A stretch of 64,000 nucleotides of DNA, from positions 992,001 through 1,056,000 of the forward strand of contig NZ_CAOJCM010000001.1 in the NCBI RefSeq assembly GCF_948329825.1. Direction: 5' to 3'. The position numbers and the translations under genes are program-made. Source of the DNA: Paenibacillus sp. JJ-100 (GTDB lineage Bacteria > Bacillota > Bacilli > Paenibacillales > Paenibacillaceae). Of this stretch, positions 41,737 to 50,422 are shown in pieces. The notes under the pieces were generated by a model. The model saw nothing but the letters and a program-made list of their open reading frames with translations. It was not told the origin of the DNA and did no database searches. Positions within the stretch are counted from its first letter, which is position 1. Each line of letters begins with the position of its first letter.

Positions 41737-43341
41737 ATGGAAGGGGTACATTTTATTCCGATGAGGGATGATTCTGAACAGCTAGAATTTATAGAGATTG
41801 ATCTGAGTGAAGAGACCGAGACGACACGCATTCGAATACCCGATCGTTCATCCTTAATGGAGAAAGGTCGGCGATCACCTGTATCACAGGGAACTGTGTT
41901 GTCTTCGGAGAAAAGGTTTGTGGAGGAAGCCGTGAGTCTGGCAGAAATGACGGGAGAATGGGCAGCGCCTGTTCCATTTATGAGTTACTGGCCGACCTAT
42001 GGAGTGATGAATGATGCGCAGCTGAAATGGTATTTGTACTGGAGAACGGAAGTGCGTCAGGAGACATACCTGGATGTTGATCTCTCGTATCTGTTTGTTC
42101 ATATCTACGAATTGATTAACGGCATCGGTTGGCAACACCCTCAGGAGGGGTATGACCAATTAAAACGATTGTGGTTGAACTACCGCGAGCGACTTCCTCA
42201 ATTGAACGTATACATGCAGGAATGGATGGTTGATTATATTCTTGTCCATAACCTTCATTCGTTACTTCATGACGTGATGCAGCTCTCCGGTGGTTATTTG
42301 CCTGCACCGTTCATGGACAAGGAGTTACAACGGATATTACAGGGGAATGCTGCTGATCTCACACTGGATCTGCTGCAAAGATATTATGATTATGATATTA
42401 CACTGAACACCTTTTACCGGGATGGCGGCAAAGAAATCATGGAACGGTATATCCCCAAAGTTATGGCAGTGGCAGATTCATATCTGAAGCGGATCGGACA
42501 AGAGGGGCTCCTGCCAGAACTGAAACCGGAAACTGAGGAGATCGTGGAACGCACCCTTTTTCGTAAAGCGGTGTATGACGAATCCTTATATGGCAGGTCC
42601 GTTTCGTTTGCATATTTTCCAATCGGAATGCATGCAGATTTTGTACAGAGGTTAACACGAATTTATCGCTGTACGGAAAATAAACTTCGTGAACTGCTCG
42701 GAGTTCGAGGTCGTCTCCGCGGTAAAACGCTAGAACCAGAGCTGGCTGGTGTGATTGAACGTTATCTTGAGAAAATCTATGCTTTGGAACAGAAAGAAAA
42801 CGTAACTAAGCCAGTCATTCATATTGATACGGCCAAGCTGGCTTCATTGCAGCAGGATAGCGAGTATGTGCGTATGGCACTCACCATTGAAGAAGAAAAT
42901 ACAGCACCGAACTCTGTTGAAGCCGAAGTGAAAATAGAAGCTGAAATAGAAGAGGATGTAGAAGACGAAGTAGAAGTAAATTCTATTGTTATTGTATCCA
43001 ATAGAGATGAATATGATCGAAATCAAACGAATCGAACAGACGATGTAGCCAATCCGAATGCTCAGTTGCAATGGGACGAGGCTGCGGCAGCTGGACTGCA
43101 GGAAGAATGGCGGGAATTTGCTGAACAACTGGAGGCCCGTCATGTAGTGGCTATTCACGCTCTGCTGGGTGACCAACCAGATGAAGATTTGAACCGAATA
43201 GCGAATGAAACAGGAACAATGCCTGCACTTTTGCTGGACGAAATTAATGATGTAGCCATGGAAACTGTTGGAGATCTGTTGATTGATGGTGATCGGATCG
43301 TTCCTGAATATATAGACATATTTGAACATGTGAAGAGGTGA
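41737..43341 (+). CDS. TerB_N/TerB_C domain protein
   Basis: About 534 residues. TerB_N domain at roughly 65-270 with WYLYWRTEVRQETYLDVDLS and LFVHIYELINGIGW, then a helical middle, then TerB_C from about 360 to the end (IDTAKLASLQQDSEYVRMAL, later TMPALLLDEINDVAMETVGD). Between the two TerB_C parts lies a very acidic insert (EIEEDVEDEVEV, about 400-415). No catalytic motif is visible; TerB modules are thought to bind metal or act as scaffolds. Start uncertain: 41737 is the first ATG after the promoter; 41761 is next and GTG 41662 lies upstream of the -10. It is 6 nt from the ATPase gene. Confidence 0.85.
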   Translation: MEGVHFIPMRDDSEQLEFIEIDLSEETETTRIRIPDRSSLMEKGRRSPVSQGTVLSSEKRFVEEAVSLAEMTGEWAAPVPFMSYWPTYGVMNDAQLKWYLYWRTEVRQETYLDVDLSYLFVHIYELINGIGWQHPQEGYDQLKRLWLNYRERLPQLNVYMQEWMVDYILVHNLHSLLHDVMQLSGGYLPAPFMDKELQRILQGNAADLTLDLLQRYYDYDITLNTFYRDGGKEIMERYIPKVMAVADSYLKRIGQEGLLPELKPETEEIVERTLFRKAVYDESLYGRSVSFAYFPIGMHADFVQRLTRIYRCTENKLRELLGVRGRLRGKTLEPELAGVIERYLEKIYALEQKENVTKPVIHIDTAKLASLQQDSEYVRMALTIEEENTAPNSVEAEVKIEAEIEEDVEDEVEVNSIVIVSNRDEYDRNQTNRTDDVANPNAQLQWDEAAAAGLQEEWREFAEQLEARHVVAIHALLGDQPDEDLNRIANETGTMPALLLDEINDVAMETVGDLLIDGDRIVPEYIDIFEHVKR

Positions 43342-43347
43342 TGTGTT

Positions 43348-44739
43348 ATGACAGAGCATAAAGTGACTGAAGCACATACAAGAGAAGTTACAATGAATGA
43401 ACTTAAAATCCCTAAGCGATTGACCACTGCGATTGTGAATTCATTAACAGCAGGGGTCGTTCCGCGAATCGGTCTGGAGCAGATTGCTGTAGGGCGAAAG
43501 CCAGAGGTGGAGGCGATTCTCCGGGATTTGGATAACATCGCTGAAGGCGGTGCTGCTTTTAAGTTGATTACAGGTAGATATGGTAGTGGTAAAAGCTTTC
43601 TTTTACAAATGATTCGTAACTATGCGATGGATCGTGAATTTGTTGTTGCGGATGCAGACCTTTCCCCAGAGCGCAGACTGGTGGGAACGAAAGGACAAGG
43701 CCAAGCCACGTATCGTGAACTGATGACACGATTATCCACAAGAACACGGCCGGATGGCGGGGCACTGGAGCCTATTTTGCAAAAATGGATCGCAGGAATA
43801 CAGCAAACGATCATCAAGAACTCCAATATGCGTCCGGATGACCCCGCTATATCGCTAGAAGTAGAGAAGGAGATTTACAAAGTGACAGGTGAGATGCAGA
43901 ATCTGGTACACGGTTTTGATTTTGCTAAAGTGCTCGCGTCTTACTGGAATGGTTACAAACTTGCGGATGATAATCTGAAGCAGTCAGCACTTCGCTGGCT
44001 TCGGGGGGAGTATGCAACCAAAACGGAGGCGAAAAAAGAACTGTCCGTCGGCGTCATTATTAATGATGATAACTGGTATGACTATTTCAAATTGTGGTCT
44101 GAGTTTACAGCACGCATCGGGTACAAAGGACTTCTGCTCTTTATCGACGAAGCGGTGAATCTGTACAAAATTACAAATAGCGTCTCACGCCAAAGCAACT
44201 ATGAGAAGTTGCTGACCATGTTTAACGACACCATGCAGGGGAAGGCGGAACATCTGGGTGTTTTTGTCGGAGGAACTCCTCAGTTTGTGGAGGATGAACG
44301 TCGGGGACTATACAGCTATGAAGCGCTTCGCTCCAGACTTATTGACGGTCGTTATGCAGCGAGTGGATATGCGAATTATACCGGGCCAATTTTGAAGCTG
44401 GCGATGCTGTCGCATGAAGAGATTTTGATTTTGCTGCAAAAACTGCGTCAGATCCATGCGCTTCATTTTGGATATACGCCAAGCTTGAGCGATGAACAAT
44501 TAGTTGATTTTATGCAAATGGCTGTCAATCGTTTGGGAGCCGATGAGCTTCTGACAACACGAGAAGTGGTGCGTGACTTCATGGATGTGCTGCATACCTT
44601 GCATCAAAATACCGAGGTTACTTACGAGCAGCTGCTCGGTGAGCGTGGAGCGCAGGGGGCTGGATCTGCTGATCGTGCAGCTGGTTCCAACCAGGACTCC
44701 GATGAGCTGGATGATTTCCTGGCGGAGTTTGAATTATGA
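43348..44739 (+). CDS. BrxD-like P-loop ATPase (DUF2791)
   Basis: 463 residues. AAA/ORC-like P-loop with Walker A GRYGSGKS at 76-83 and Walker B GLLLFIDEA with D267-E268. IPKRLTTAIVNSLTAGVVPRIG (split IPKRLTTAIVNSL, TAGVVPRIG) at the N-terminus and GVFVGGTPQFVEDERRGLYSYEALR later are typical of DUF2791/BrxD. In type 2 BREX a BrxD ATPase works with the helicase BrxHI; here the neighbours are a TerB protein and such a helicase. GAGGTGATG overlaps the TerB stop region just before the ATG, and the gene end overlaps the helicase start (ATGA), so all three are co-translated. A Gly/Ala/Asp-rich linker precedes the acidic C-terminus. Confidence 0.88.
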   Translation: MTEHKVTEAHTREVTMNELKIPKRLTTAIVNSLTAGVVPRIGLEQIAVGRKPEVEAILRDLDNIAEGGAAFKLITGRYGSGKSFLLQMIRNYAMDREFVVADADLSPERRLVGTKGQGQATYRELMTRLSTRTRPDGGALEPILQKWIAGIQQTIIKNSNMRPDDPAISLEVEKEIYKVTGEMQNLVHGFDFAKVLASYWNGYKLADDNLKQSALRWLRGEYATKTEAKKELSVGVIINDDNWYDYFKLWSEFTARIGYKGLLLFIDEAVNLYKITNSVSRQSNYEKLLTMFNDTMQGKAEHLGVFVGGTPQFVEDERRGLYSYEALRSRLIDGRYAASGYANYTGPILKLAMLSHEEILILLQKLRQIHALHFGYTPSLSDEQLVDFMQMAVNRLGADELLTTREVVRDFMDVLHTLHQNTEVTYEQLLGERGAQGAGSADRAAGSNQDSDELDDFLAEFEL

Positions 44740-46973
44740 GTGACAATCCATTTTATAGGCTGGCCCCATTTGTACAAGAATTTATTTATAAAAAGAGATG
44801 GGAATCGCTGAGGCCTGCCCAGATCGAAGCATGTAACATTTGCTTTCACACCCCACACCATATGCTAATTGCAGCGGGGACGGCCTCAGGCAAGACGGAG
44901 GCTGCGTTTTTTCCTGCGTTGACCGAACTGTATGATCAGCCAGCCAAGTCGGTAGGTATTCTCTATATTGGACCGCTGAAAGCACTAATTAATGATCAAT
45001 TTGAACGTCTTAAAGACTTGTTGTCCGAAGGCAATATTCCGGTCTGGCATTGGCATGGCGATGTGCCGCAGGCTGAGAAAACCAAGCTGATGAAACATCC
45101 GTCAGGTGTGCTGCAGATTACGCCCGAATCGCTGGAAGGGTTGTTGATGAACAGGCCCAATGCAATCCCTGCACTTTTTCATGATTTACGTTATGTCATT
45201 ATTGATGAGGTTCATGCGTTTATGGGAGCAGATCGGGGCATTCAAGTTCTGAGCCAGCTTGCACGGATCGAACGTATGGCTGGCTGTGTTCCTCGAAGAG
45301 TCGGACTATCGGCGACGCTCAGCGATTATGATGCAGCAACAGCATGGCTTGCAGCGGGAACAAGTCAAGGTGTGGATGTGGTTTCTTCACCGGGCGGGCG
45401 CAAGCTGCGACTGCGGGTGGAGCATTTTTCATTCCCGGATGCACAGAACGAGGAACAAGCGGAGCAACTTCATCATGCACGTAAAGCCTATTACGACTTT
45501 ATTTATGAGAGCACTCATCGTAAAAAAGCACTTATTTTCACGAACAGCCGCACCGATGCCGAAGTTACGATTCTGGAGATGCGCCGAGTTGCGGCGCGCA
45601 GACAGGAGCGTGATGTGTTTCATGTGCACCATGGAAGCATTTCGGCCATGCTGAGAGAAGAGACGGAAGCAGCTCTGCGAACGGGTTCAGGTCCTGCCGT
45701 CGCTGCGGCAACGGTTACTCTTGAGCTCGGCATTGATCTTGGAGAATTGGAGCGGGTTGTGCAGCTCGGCGCACCTTACAGTGCTTCAAGTTTCGTTCAA
45801 CGTCTTGGGCGTTCGGGCAGACGTGATGATATGGCATCGGAGATGCTTTTTGTATGCCCTGAGGAAGAGGATGAGGAAGCACAGTTACCTGCCCGTATGC
45901 CATGGACGTTAATGCGTGCGATAGCAGTCATCGAGTTGTATGTTAAAACCAAATGGGTAGAGCCGCTGGAGGCCCGCAAAATGCCTATCGGCGTACTCTA
46001 TCATCAGACCATGAGCATGCTGAAAAGCATGGGTGAAGCGGAGCCAAGAGAACTTGCAGATGCCATTCTTACATTGGCGCCTTTTTCAGAGATTACACCT
46101 GACCAGTATCGAGTTTTCCTGAATTATCTGATTGAAACGGACCATCTGCAATGGACGGAAGAACGGACGCTCATTATTGGACTGACGGGTGAGAAGATTG
46201 TAAACAACTACCGCTTCTATGCGGTGTTTAAGGATGATGAAGAACATAAAGTGTTGAATGGCTCAGAAGAGATCGGCTCTATAACCACCGTCCCGCCACC
46301 AGGTTATTGTTTCTCCCTGGCAGGTAAGTTGTGGAAGGTTGAAGAAGTGGATCACAAGCATAAGGCTGTGTACGTGAAGTCTGCAAAAGGCAAAGTCGAT
46401 ACGCTGTGGCTTGGGGCAGGAGGAGATATTCATACAGCCGTTGTGCAGAAAATGCGTGAAGTGCTTTCCGAATCGGTGATCTACCCGTACCTGTCACCAC
46501 AAGCTGTTAATCGGTTGGAGCGTGCACGTCGTCTGGCCCGAGAGAGCGGATTGCTCAAGCAGATTGTGATTCCTGCCGGTGGAGATTCCATGTATGTATT
46601 ACCTTGGGTGGGAAGCAAAGCCTTCCGAACCTTGGAGCGATTGATGAAACATAATTTGTCAGACAAGCTGGCATTACGTTCGGTTGTACCCATGGAGCCT
46701 TATTACTTCGTGGTGTCTGGTAAAGCTGACGAACGAACCTTGTTAGCTGAGATGATGAGTGAGTGTCGGATGGCTCAGCATGCATCTGCGCTCCTTGCCG
46801 AGGATGAGGCGCCTTATCTTGGTAAATATGACGAGTTTGTGGCACCGACATTGGTTCGGGAAGCTTTTTCGATGGATGGACTGGACTTGGAAGGGTTGAA
46901 ATCAGGGCTTCAGCAAACATTGGAGTGGGAGACAGGCAAGGATAATACTCTGTATTCGAATGGAAAAGAATAG
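44736..46973 (+). CDS. Lhr/BrxHI-like DEAD/DEAH helicase
   Basis: 745 residues, superfamily 2. Motif I AGTASGKT (47-54), motif II DEVH (157-160), motif III SAT (192-194), motif IV LIFTNSRTDAEV (267-278), motif V TVTLELGIDLG (327-337), motif VI QRLGRSGRR (356-364). A roughly 380-residue C-terminal region resembles the winged-helix and beta-barrel parts of Lhr-type 3'-5' DNA translocases. Its start overlaps the ATPase stop by 4 bp. As the motor of the three-gene unit it should act on DNA; an orphan BrxHI-type role is the best guess. No terminator is seen after it, but a new promoter begins 5 nt past the stop. Confidence 0.9.
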   Translation: MSDNPFYRLAPFVQEFIYKKRWESLRPAQIEACNICFHTPHHMLIAAGTASGKTEAAFFPALTELYDQPAKSVGILYIGPLKALINDQFERLKDLLSEGNIPVWHWHGDVPQAEKTKLMKHPSGVLQITPESLEGLLMNRPNAIPALFHDLRYVIIDEVHAFMGADRGIQVLSQLARIERMAGCVPRRVGLSATLSDYDAATAWLAAGTSQGVDVVSSPGGRKLRLRVEHFSFPDAQNEEQAEQLHHARKAYYDFIYESTHRKKALIFTNSRTDAEVTILEMRRVAARRQERDVFHVHHGSISAMLREETEAALRTGSGPAVAAATVTLELGIDLGELERVVQLGAPYSASSFVQRLGRSGRRDDMASEMLFVCPEEEDEEAQLPARMPWTLMRAIAVIELYVKTKWVEPLEARKMPIGVLYHQTMSMLKSMGEAEPRELADAILTLAPFSEITPDQYRVFLNYLIETDHLQWTEERTLIIGLTGEKIVNNYRFYAVFKDDEEHKVLNGSEEIGSITTVPPPGYCFSLAGKLWKVEEVDHKHKAVYVKSAKGKVDTLWLGAGGDIHTAVVQKMREVLSESVIYPYLSPQAVNRLERARRLARESGLLKQIVIPAGGDSMYVLPWVGSKAFRTLERLMKHNLSDKLALRSVVPMEPYYFVVSGKADERTLLAEMMSECRMAQHASALLAEDEAPYLGKYDEFVAPTLVREAFSMDGLDLEGLKSGLQQTLEWETGKDNTLYSNGKE

Positions 46974-46977
46974 AGGG

Positions 46978-47006
46978 TTGACACTATCTCACCCCCCATG
47001 TAATAT
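46978..47006 (+). promoter_or_regulatory. Sigma-A promoter of the riboswitch-EamA unit
   Basis: Consensus TTGACA, 17 bases, TAATAT. Predicted transcript start about 47013, 42 nt before the aptamer. Confidence 0.8.
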
Positions 47007-47054
47007 ATGAAAAGTCGCCACACATAAACGATATTTAAATTGCATACTTTTAAT

Positions 47055-47126
47055 TCGTATAACCTCGCAAGCCAAAAGTACACAGGGCGAGGGTCTCTAC
47101 GAGAAGCCTATACTTCTCAACTACGA
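47055..47126 (+). promoter_or_regulatory. Purine riboswitch aptamer, guanine-class core with atypical loops
   Basis: P1 is UCGUA/UACGA (47055-47059, 47122-47126). J1/2 is UAA. P2 is CCUCGC/GCGAGG (47063-47068, 47087-47092) with an 18-nt loop. J2/3 is GUCUCUAC (47093-47100), matching GUNUCUAC. P3 is GAGAAG/CUUCUC around CCUAUA (47101-47118). J3/1 is AAC, the C corresponding to C74, which selects guanine over adenine. The A21-U75 pair, U22, U47, U51 and A52 equivalents are all present. The loops lack the usual 7-nt kissing sequences and J3/1 has one extra A, so ligand identity is less certain than the class. Confidence 0.75.
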
Positions 47127-47170
47127 TGCCAAGGAATTCGGTTATTCCTGGTTCGGAGTTGGGATTTTTT
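47116..47170 (+). terminator. Riboswitch terminator overlapping P1 and P3
   Basis: CUCAACUACGA (47116-47126) pairs with UCGGAGUUGGG (47153-47163), continued by an inner GG-AA/UU-CC stem, then six T. Its left arm uses the 3' strands of P3 and P1, so ligand binding should prevent termination: an ON switch. Confidence 0.8.
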
Positions 47171-47250
47171 GCATTTTAGATACGTGGTTGTGACCTAGAA
47201 TGGACCCAGATCGGGACATAATTATTAATCATCAGGAGGTTTTTTACATC

Positions 47251-48207
47251 ATGAAGTATTATTTGTCTGTCCTTGCAGGAGCGATGAGTTACGGCATTCT
47301 ATCGACAATTGTTGTACTAGCTTATGGTCAAGGATACCAACTTGGTGAGGTTGTGGGTACACAGCTCATCATTGGTTTTATTTTATCTTGGATGCTGGCA
47401 CTATATACTAAATTCAGAGCTAAACGGAGATCAGGGAATCATAATCATGGCAAATCTGAATCCGTTTCCAAAATGTTTACACGTTTGACCTGGAAGCAAC
47501 GTTTGATACTGATGGCGGCTGGAACGCCAACCGTTATTACAGGTCTGGTTTATTATCAATCCTTACGTTACATTCCGGCATCACTTGCGATTATTCTGCT
47601 CTTTCAATTCACATGGATTAGCGTATTGATTCAGGCAATAGGTAAAAGGCAGCGTCCGAATAAGATTATGTTCCTGACCTTGATTATTTTGTTTGGCGGA
47701 ACATTGCTCGCAGCCGGTTTCTTAGAACAGGGACTTAATGAATTCAGCGGATTAGGTATCGCTCTAGGTTTAATGGCTGCGGTTAGTTATTCTTTGTTTG
47801 TACTATTTAGCGGTAAAGCCGTACCTAATGCACATCCAGCTTTTCGAAGTGCCTGGATGGTAACGGGCGGATTGATCCTTCTATGTATTTTGTTCCCGCC
47901 AACATTCTTGTTTACCGGTCTACTATGGAGTCAGCTTCTTGTCTTTGGTGCCTTGCTTGGATTCTTCGGCGCATTTATCCCACCAGTTCTATTTGCCATC
48001 GGCGTGCCTCATATCGGTGGAGATATGGCAGGTATTTTAGGTGCGATCGAGCTTCCGATCGCCGTGTTGTTATCCTCTATTGTGCTGCATGAGCATGTCA
48101 GCGGTTTACAATGGATGGGGGTAGTGATCGTATTGATTGGTGTTGCTCTGCCTGAGCTATACAAATTGCGGCAAAGACGAAGTCAGAGCACACCCTCATA
48201 TTCCTGA
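47251..48207 (+). CDS. EamA/DMT-family transporter under purine riboswitch control
   Basis: 318 residues with ten predicted helices in two EamA repeats (about 1-145 and 160-305), the repeat junction carrying a His/Lys-rich loop (RAKRRSGNHNHGKSESVSK) after helix 2. The second repeat ends HEHVSGLQWMGVVIVLIGV, typical of the family. ATG at 47251 has AGGAGG 11 nt upstream. EamA proteins export or exchange metabolites. The ON-type purine riboswitch in its leader points to export of a purine base or nucleoside, as PbuE does for adenine in B. subtilis. Single gene. Confidence 0.9.
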   Translation: MKYYLSVLAGAMSYGILSTIVVLAYGQGYQLGEVVGTQLIIGFILSWMLALYTKFRAKRRSGNHNHGKSESVSKMFTRLTWKQRLILMAAGTPTVITGLVYYQSLRYIPASLAIILLFQFTWISVLIQAIGKRQRPNKIMFLTLIILFGGTLLAAGFLEQGLNEFSGLGIALGLMAAVSYSLFVLFSGKAVPNAHPAFRSAWMVTGGLILLCILFPPTFLFTGLLWSQLLVFGALLGFFGAFIPPVLFAIGVPHIGGDMAGILGAIELPIAVLLSSIVLHEHVSGLQWMGVVIVLIGVALPELYKLRQRRSQSTPSYS

Positions 48208-48297
48208 TCGCATGACGCGAGGATGGATGAATGCGTTCCATGTTTTTTCGACAGTTAGACTTATGTAGTTTTCTATAGCTATAACTTATATGTTATG

Positions 48298-48320
48298 AAG
48301 CCTGAGAGATCAGGCTTTTC
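48298..48320 (+). terminator. Terminator of the EamA gene
   Basis: AAGCCTGA-GAGA-TCAGGCTT followed by TTC. Confidence 0.75.
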
Positions 48321-48462
48321 TCATTGTGTTCACAGTTTAGTCAGGAATAGCTAAGGAATAGCCCAGAGGGGTCATTTTCATTAAGCTGAGAATCAGGTAT
48401 GCTTGTATTATAGAGCCATCCATTCAAAGACGAAGATGGACATCGGAATGAGGAGTGTTTAT

Positions 48463-48888
48463 ATGAACAGCTGGTTTAAAAAAATGTGGCCTTTCTTAAC
48501 TTTGGGCGTGGCTGTAGTTGCTCTGCTTGGAGGATTTTTTGTTTATTTTATGGGTAAAGATGTATCCCCGGGATCAGGCAACGCAGTAACTGCACAAGTT
48601 GAAACACCGGAGGATTTGCAAGGATATGAGGTCATTAATGTTAATGTGAGCAACGATGGGTTCGAGCCTAATGTCATTGAGGTGAAATCTGGAGTGCCTA
48701 CGAAAATTAATTTCAATTTGACCCGAAGCGTGACACACGTCAAATCAGTCGCTGCAGAGAAGATGGGCATGGATCTGTATATGCAAAAGGGAGATAACTA
48801 CTACACCGTTGATCCGAACATTGCACCAGGTGAATACGAAATTCACTGCGGAATGTACATGATCTACGGTACCATTAAAGTTGTCTAG
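48463..48888 (+). CDS. Membrane-anchored cupredoxin-domain protein
   Basis: 141 residues from ATG 48463 (AGGAG 7 nt upstream; the in-frame ATG at 48403 lacks a site). One N-terminal helix (about 9-30) anchors or exports it. The cupredoxin domain (55-141) has GFEPNVIEVKSGVPTKINF and the C-terminal ligand loop EIHCGMYMIYG with H128, C129 and M131; a His at 92 (VTHV) can be the fourth ligand, giving a type 1-like copper site. It probably binds copper outside the membrane. No copper exporter is adjacent. Terminator follows. Confidence 0.85.
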   Translation: MNSWFKKMWPFLTLGVAVVALLGGFFVYFMGKDVSPGSGNAVTAQVETPEDLQGYEVINVNVSNDGFEPNVIEVKSGVPTKINFNLTRSVTHVKSVAAEKMGMDLYMQKGDNYYTVDPNIAPGEYEIHCGMYMIYGTIKVV

Positions 48889-48919
48889 GATTGTCTATAG
48901 ATAAGAATACAATATCCTG

Positions 48920-48958
48920 AAGGAGCTGAGTTCAATCTTTCGAACTTTGCTCCTTTTT
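48920..48958 (+). terminator. Terminator of the cupredoxin gene
   Basis: AAGGAGC pairs with GCTCCTT, inner GTTC/GAAC, then five T. Confidence 0.85.
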
Positions 48959-49010
48959 CTATGGCATGATATCATGAACGGGGAAGCAAAAATGATCTGG
49001 AGGTGCAAAC

Positions 49011-50033
49011 ATGAAAGCGCTTTTTATTGGAGGGACAGGCACCATAAGCACGGCGATTACGGAGATGCTCGCGAAGCAGGATTGTGAACTTTATTTGATT
49101 AATCGTGGTAACCATAACGAAGAGTTGCCTGCACAAGTCAGGGTCCTTCAAGCAGACATTAATGACGAGAACCGGGTATCCGAGCTGATCGCCGATCTGG
49201 AATTTGATGTTGTTGCAGACTTTATTGCTTTTGTACCGTCACAGTTGGAGAGAGATTATCGTTTGTTCAAAGGTAAGACGAAACAGTTCATTTTTATAAG
49301 CTCGGCATCCGCATATCAGACACCGCTGTCCGATTACAGAATCACGGAAGGAACTCCATTATCTAATCCATATTGGGAATACTCTCGTAACAAAATTGCA
49401 TGTGAAGATTATTTAATGAAACTATATAGGGAAGAGGGATTCCCCGTAACCATTGTTCGTCCAAGCCATACCTATGGTAATCGTTCCGTACCGCTTGGGG
49501 TACATGGCGAGAAAGGAAGCTGGCAGGTACTTAAGCGCATGCTTGAAAATAAACCGGTCATCATTCACGGTGACGGTACCTCGTTATGGACAATCACACA
49601 CAATACCGATTTTGCCAAGGGCTTTATCGGGCTCATGGGCAACCTTCATGCCATCGGTGAAGCTGTACATATCACATCGGATGAATCTGTTACATGGAAT
49701 CAGATTCATGAGATTATTGCAGATGTGCTTGGGGTCAAGTTGCAAGCGGTACATGTACCGTCAGAATTTTTGGCAGCCAGCAGTAGTCTGGATTTCAGAG
49801 GTGGCCTGCTTGGAGACAAAGCCAATACAGTTGTTTTTGACAACAGCAAACTGAAACGGTTGGTTCCTGACTTTGTTGCAACGACTAGGGCAGATCAAGG
49901 AATTCGAAGTACGATTCATCATATTTTGGAGCATCCCGAACTACAGATTGAAGATCCAGAGTTTGATGAATGGTGCGATAGAGTTATAAACACCTTGGAC
50001 GAGGCATTAATTAAAATCAGGGATGGAAAGTAG
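49011..50033 (+). CDS. NAD-dependent epimerase/dehydratase family protein
   Basis: 340 residues, extended SDR. Rossmann motif FIGGTGTISTA at 5-15, NAD-adenosine acidic region LQADIND, IFISSASAYQTPLS at about 94-107, active-site YSRNK near 124-128 and the extended-SDR RPSHTYG. It is related to nucleotide-sugar epimerases and chloroplast-type mRNA-binding SDRs; the substrate is unknown. GGAGG lies 7-8 nt before the ATG. Single gene with a strong terminator downstream. Confidence 0.88.
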   Translation: MKALFIGGTGTISTAITEMLAKQDCELYLINRGNHNEELPAQVRVLQADINDENRVSELIADLEFDVVADFIAFVPSQLERDYRLFKGKTKQFIFISSASAYQTPLSDYRITEGTPLSNPYWEYSRNKIACEDYLMKLYREEGFPVTIVRPSHTYGNRSVPLGVHGEKGSWQVLKRMLENKPVIIHGDGTSLWTITHNTDFAKGFIGLMGNLHAIGEAVHITSDESVTWNQIHEIIADVLGVKLQAVHVPSEFLAASSSLDFRGGLLGDKANTVVFDNSKLKRLVPDFVATTRADQGIRSTIHHILEHPELQIEDPEFDEWCDRVINTLDEALIKIRDGK

Positions 50034-50123
50034 ATTGGAAAAATTACCCATTGTAAGTAGTGGCATACCATCTAGTTACATTCTTCCTTTAAATCATTAT
50101 ATTCTATAAAAAATGAAACAGTA

Positions 50124-50177
50124 GGGGAGGTCTCCCAACTCAGGACATTGTTCCTTAGTTGTGAAGCCTCCTTTTTG
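50124..50177 (+). terminator. Terminator of the epimerase gene
   Basis: GGGAGG pairs with CCTCC, with AACT/AGTT and GGAC-type inner pairing, followed by five T. Confidence 0.75.
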
Positions 50178-50347
50178 TGTCCACAGAAAGGAGAGCAGAT
50201 ATTGAAAACGCAACACGTGCTGGGTTCATCGTTCTTAATTGTTTGTTTAAGCATAGATTCACTATGAATTGGTTTAATGATACTATATATGAATTGGACT
50301 AGTTGTATGCACCGAATCGGATAGGACAGGAACACTTCAAAGTATTC

Positions 50348-50375
50348 TTGTAATATGTATAGTTCAATCTATTAT
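50348..50375 (+). promoter_or_regulatory. Promoter of treR
   Basis: TTGTAA, 16 bases, TATTAT; about 45 nt of leader to the ATG. Confidence 0.5.
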
Positions 50376-50422
50376 AGGAAGCCAATATGATGAAAAAGGG
50401 TAATGAGCTATGGTGATGAAAA

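Larger units (their letters stand above)
50034..50422 (+). other. Intergenic region before treR, 389 bp
   Basis: Contains the terminator at 50124-50177 and the promoter at 50348-50375. Between them lies plain AT-rich sequence without a usable frame. I could not find the TreR operator TTGTATATACAA as a full palindrome. Confidence 0.5.

Noticed and set aside
41737..46973. Calling the TerB-BrxD-helicase unit a BREX system or a tellurite-resistance operon
   Set aside because: BREX needs PglZ, BrxC and usually a methylase, none of which is present. The TerC, TerD and TerE genes of tellurite operons are also absent.
47041..47170. T-box or guanidine (ykkC) riboswitch before the EamA gene
   Set aside because: No T-box consensus or ykkC core (for example ACGR repeats) is present, whereas all purine-class junctions are.
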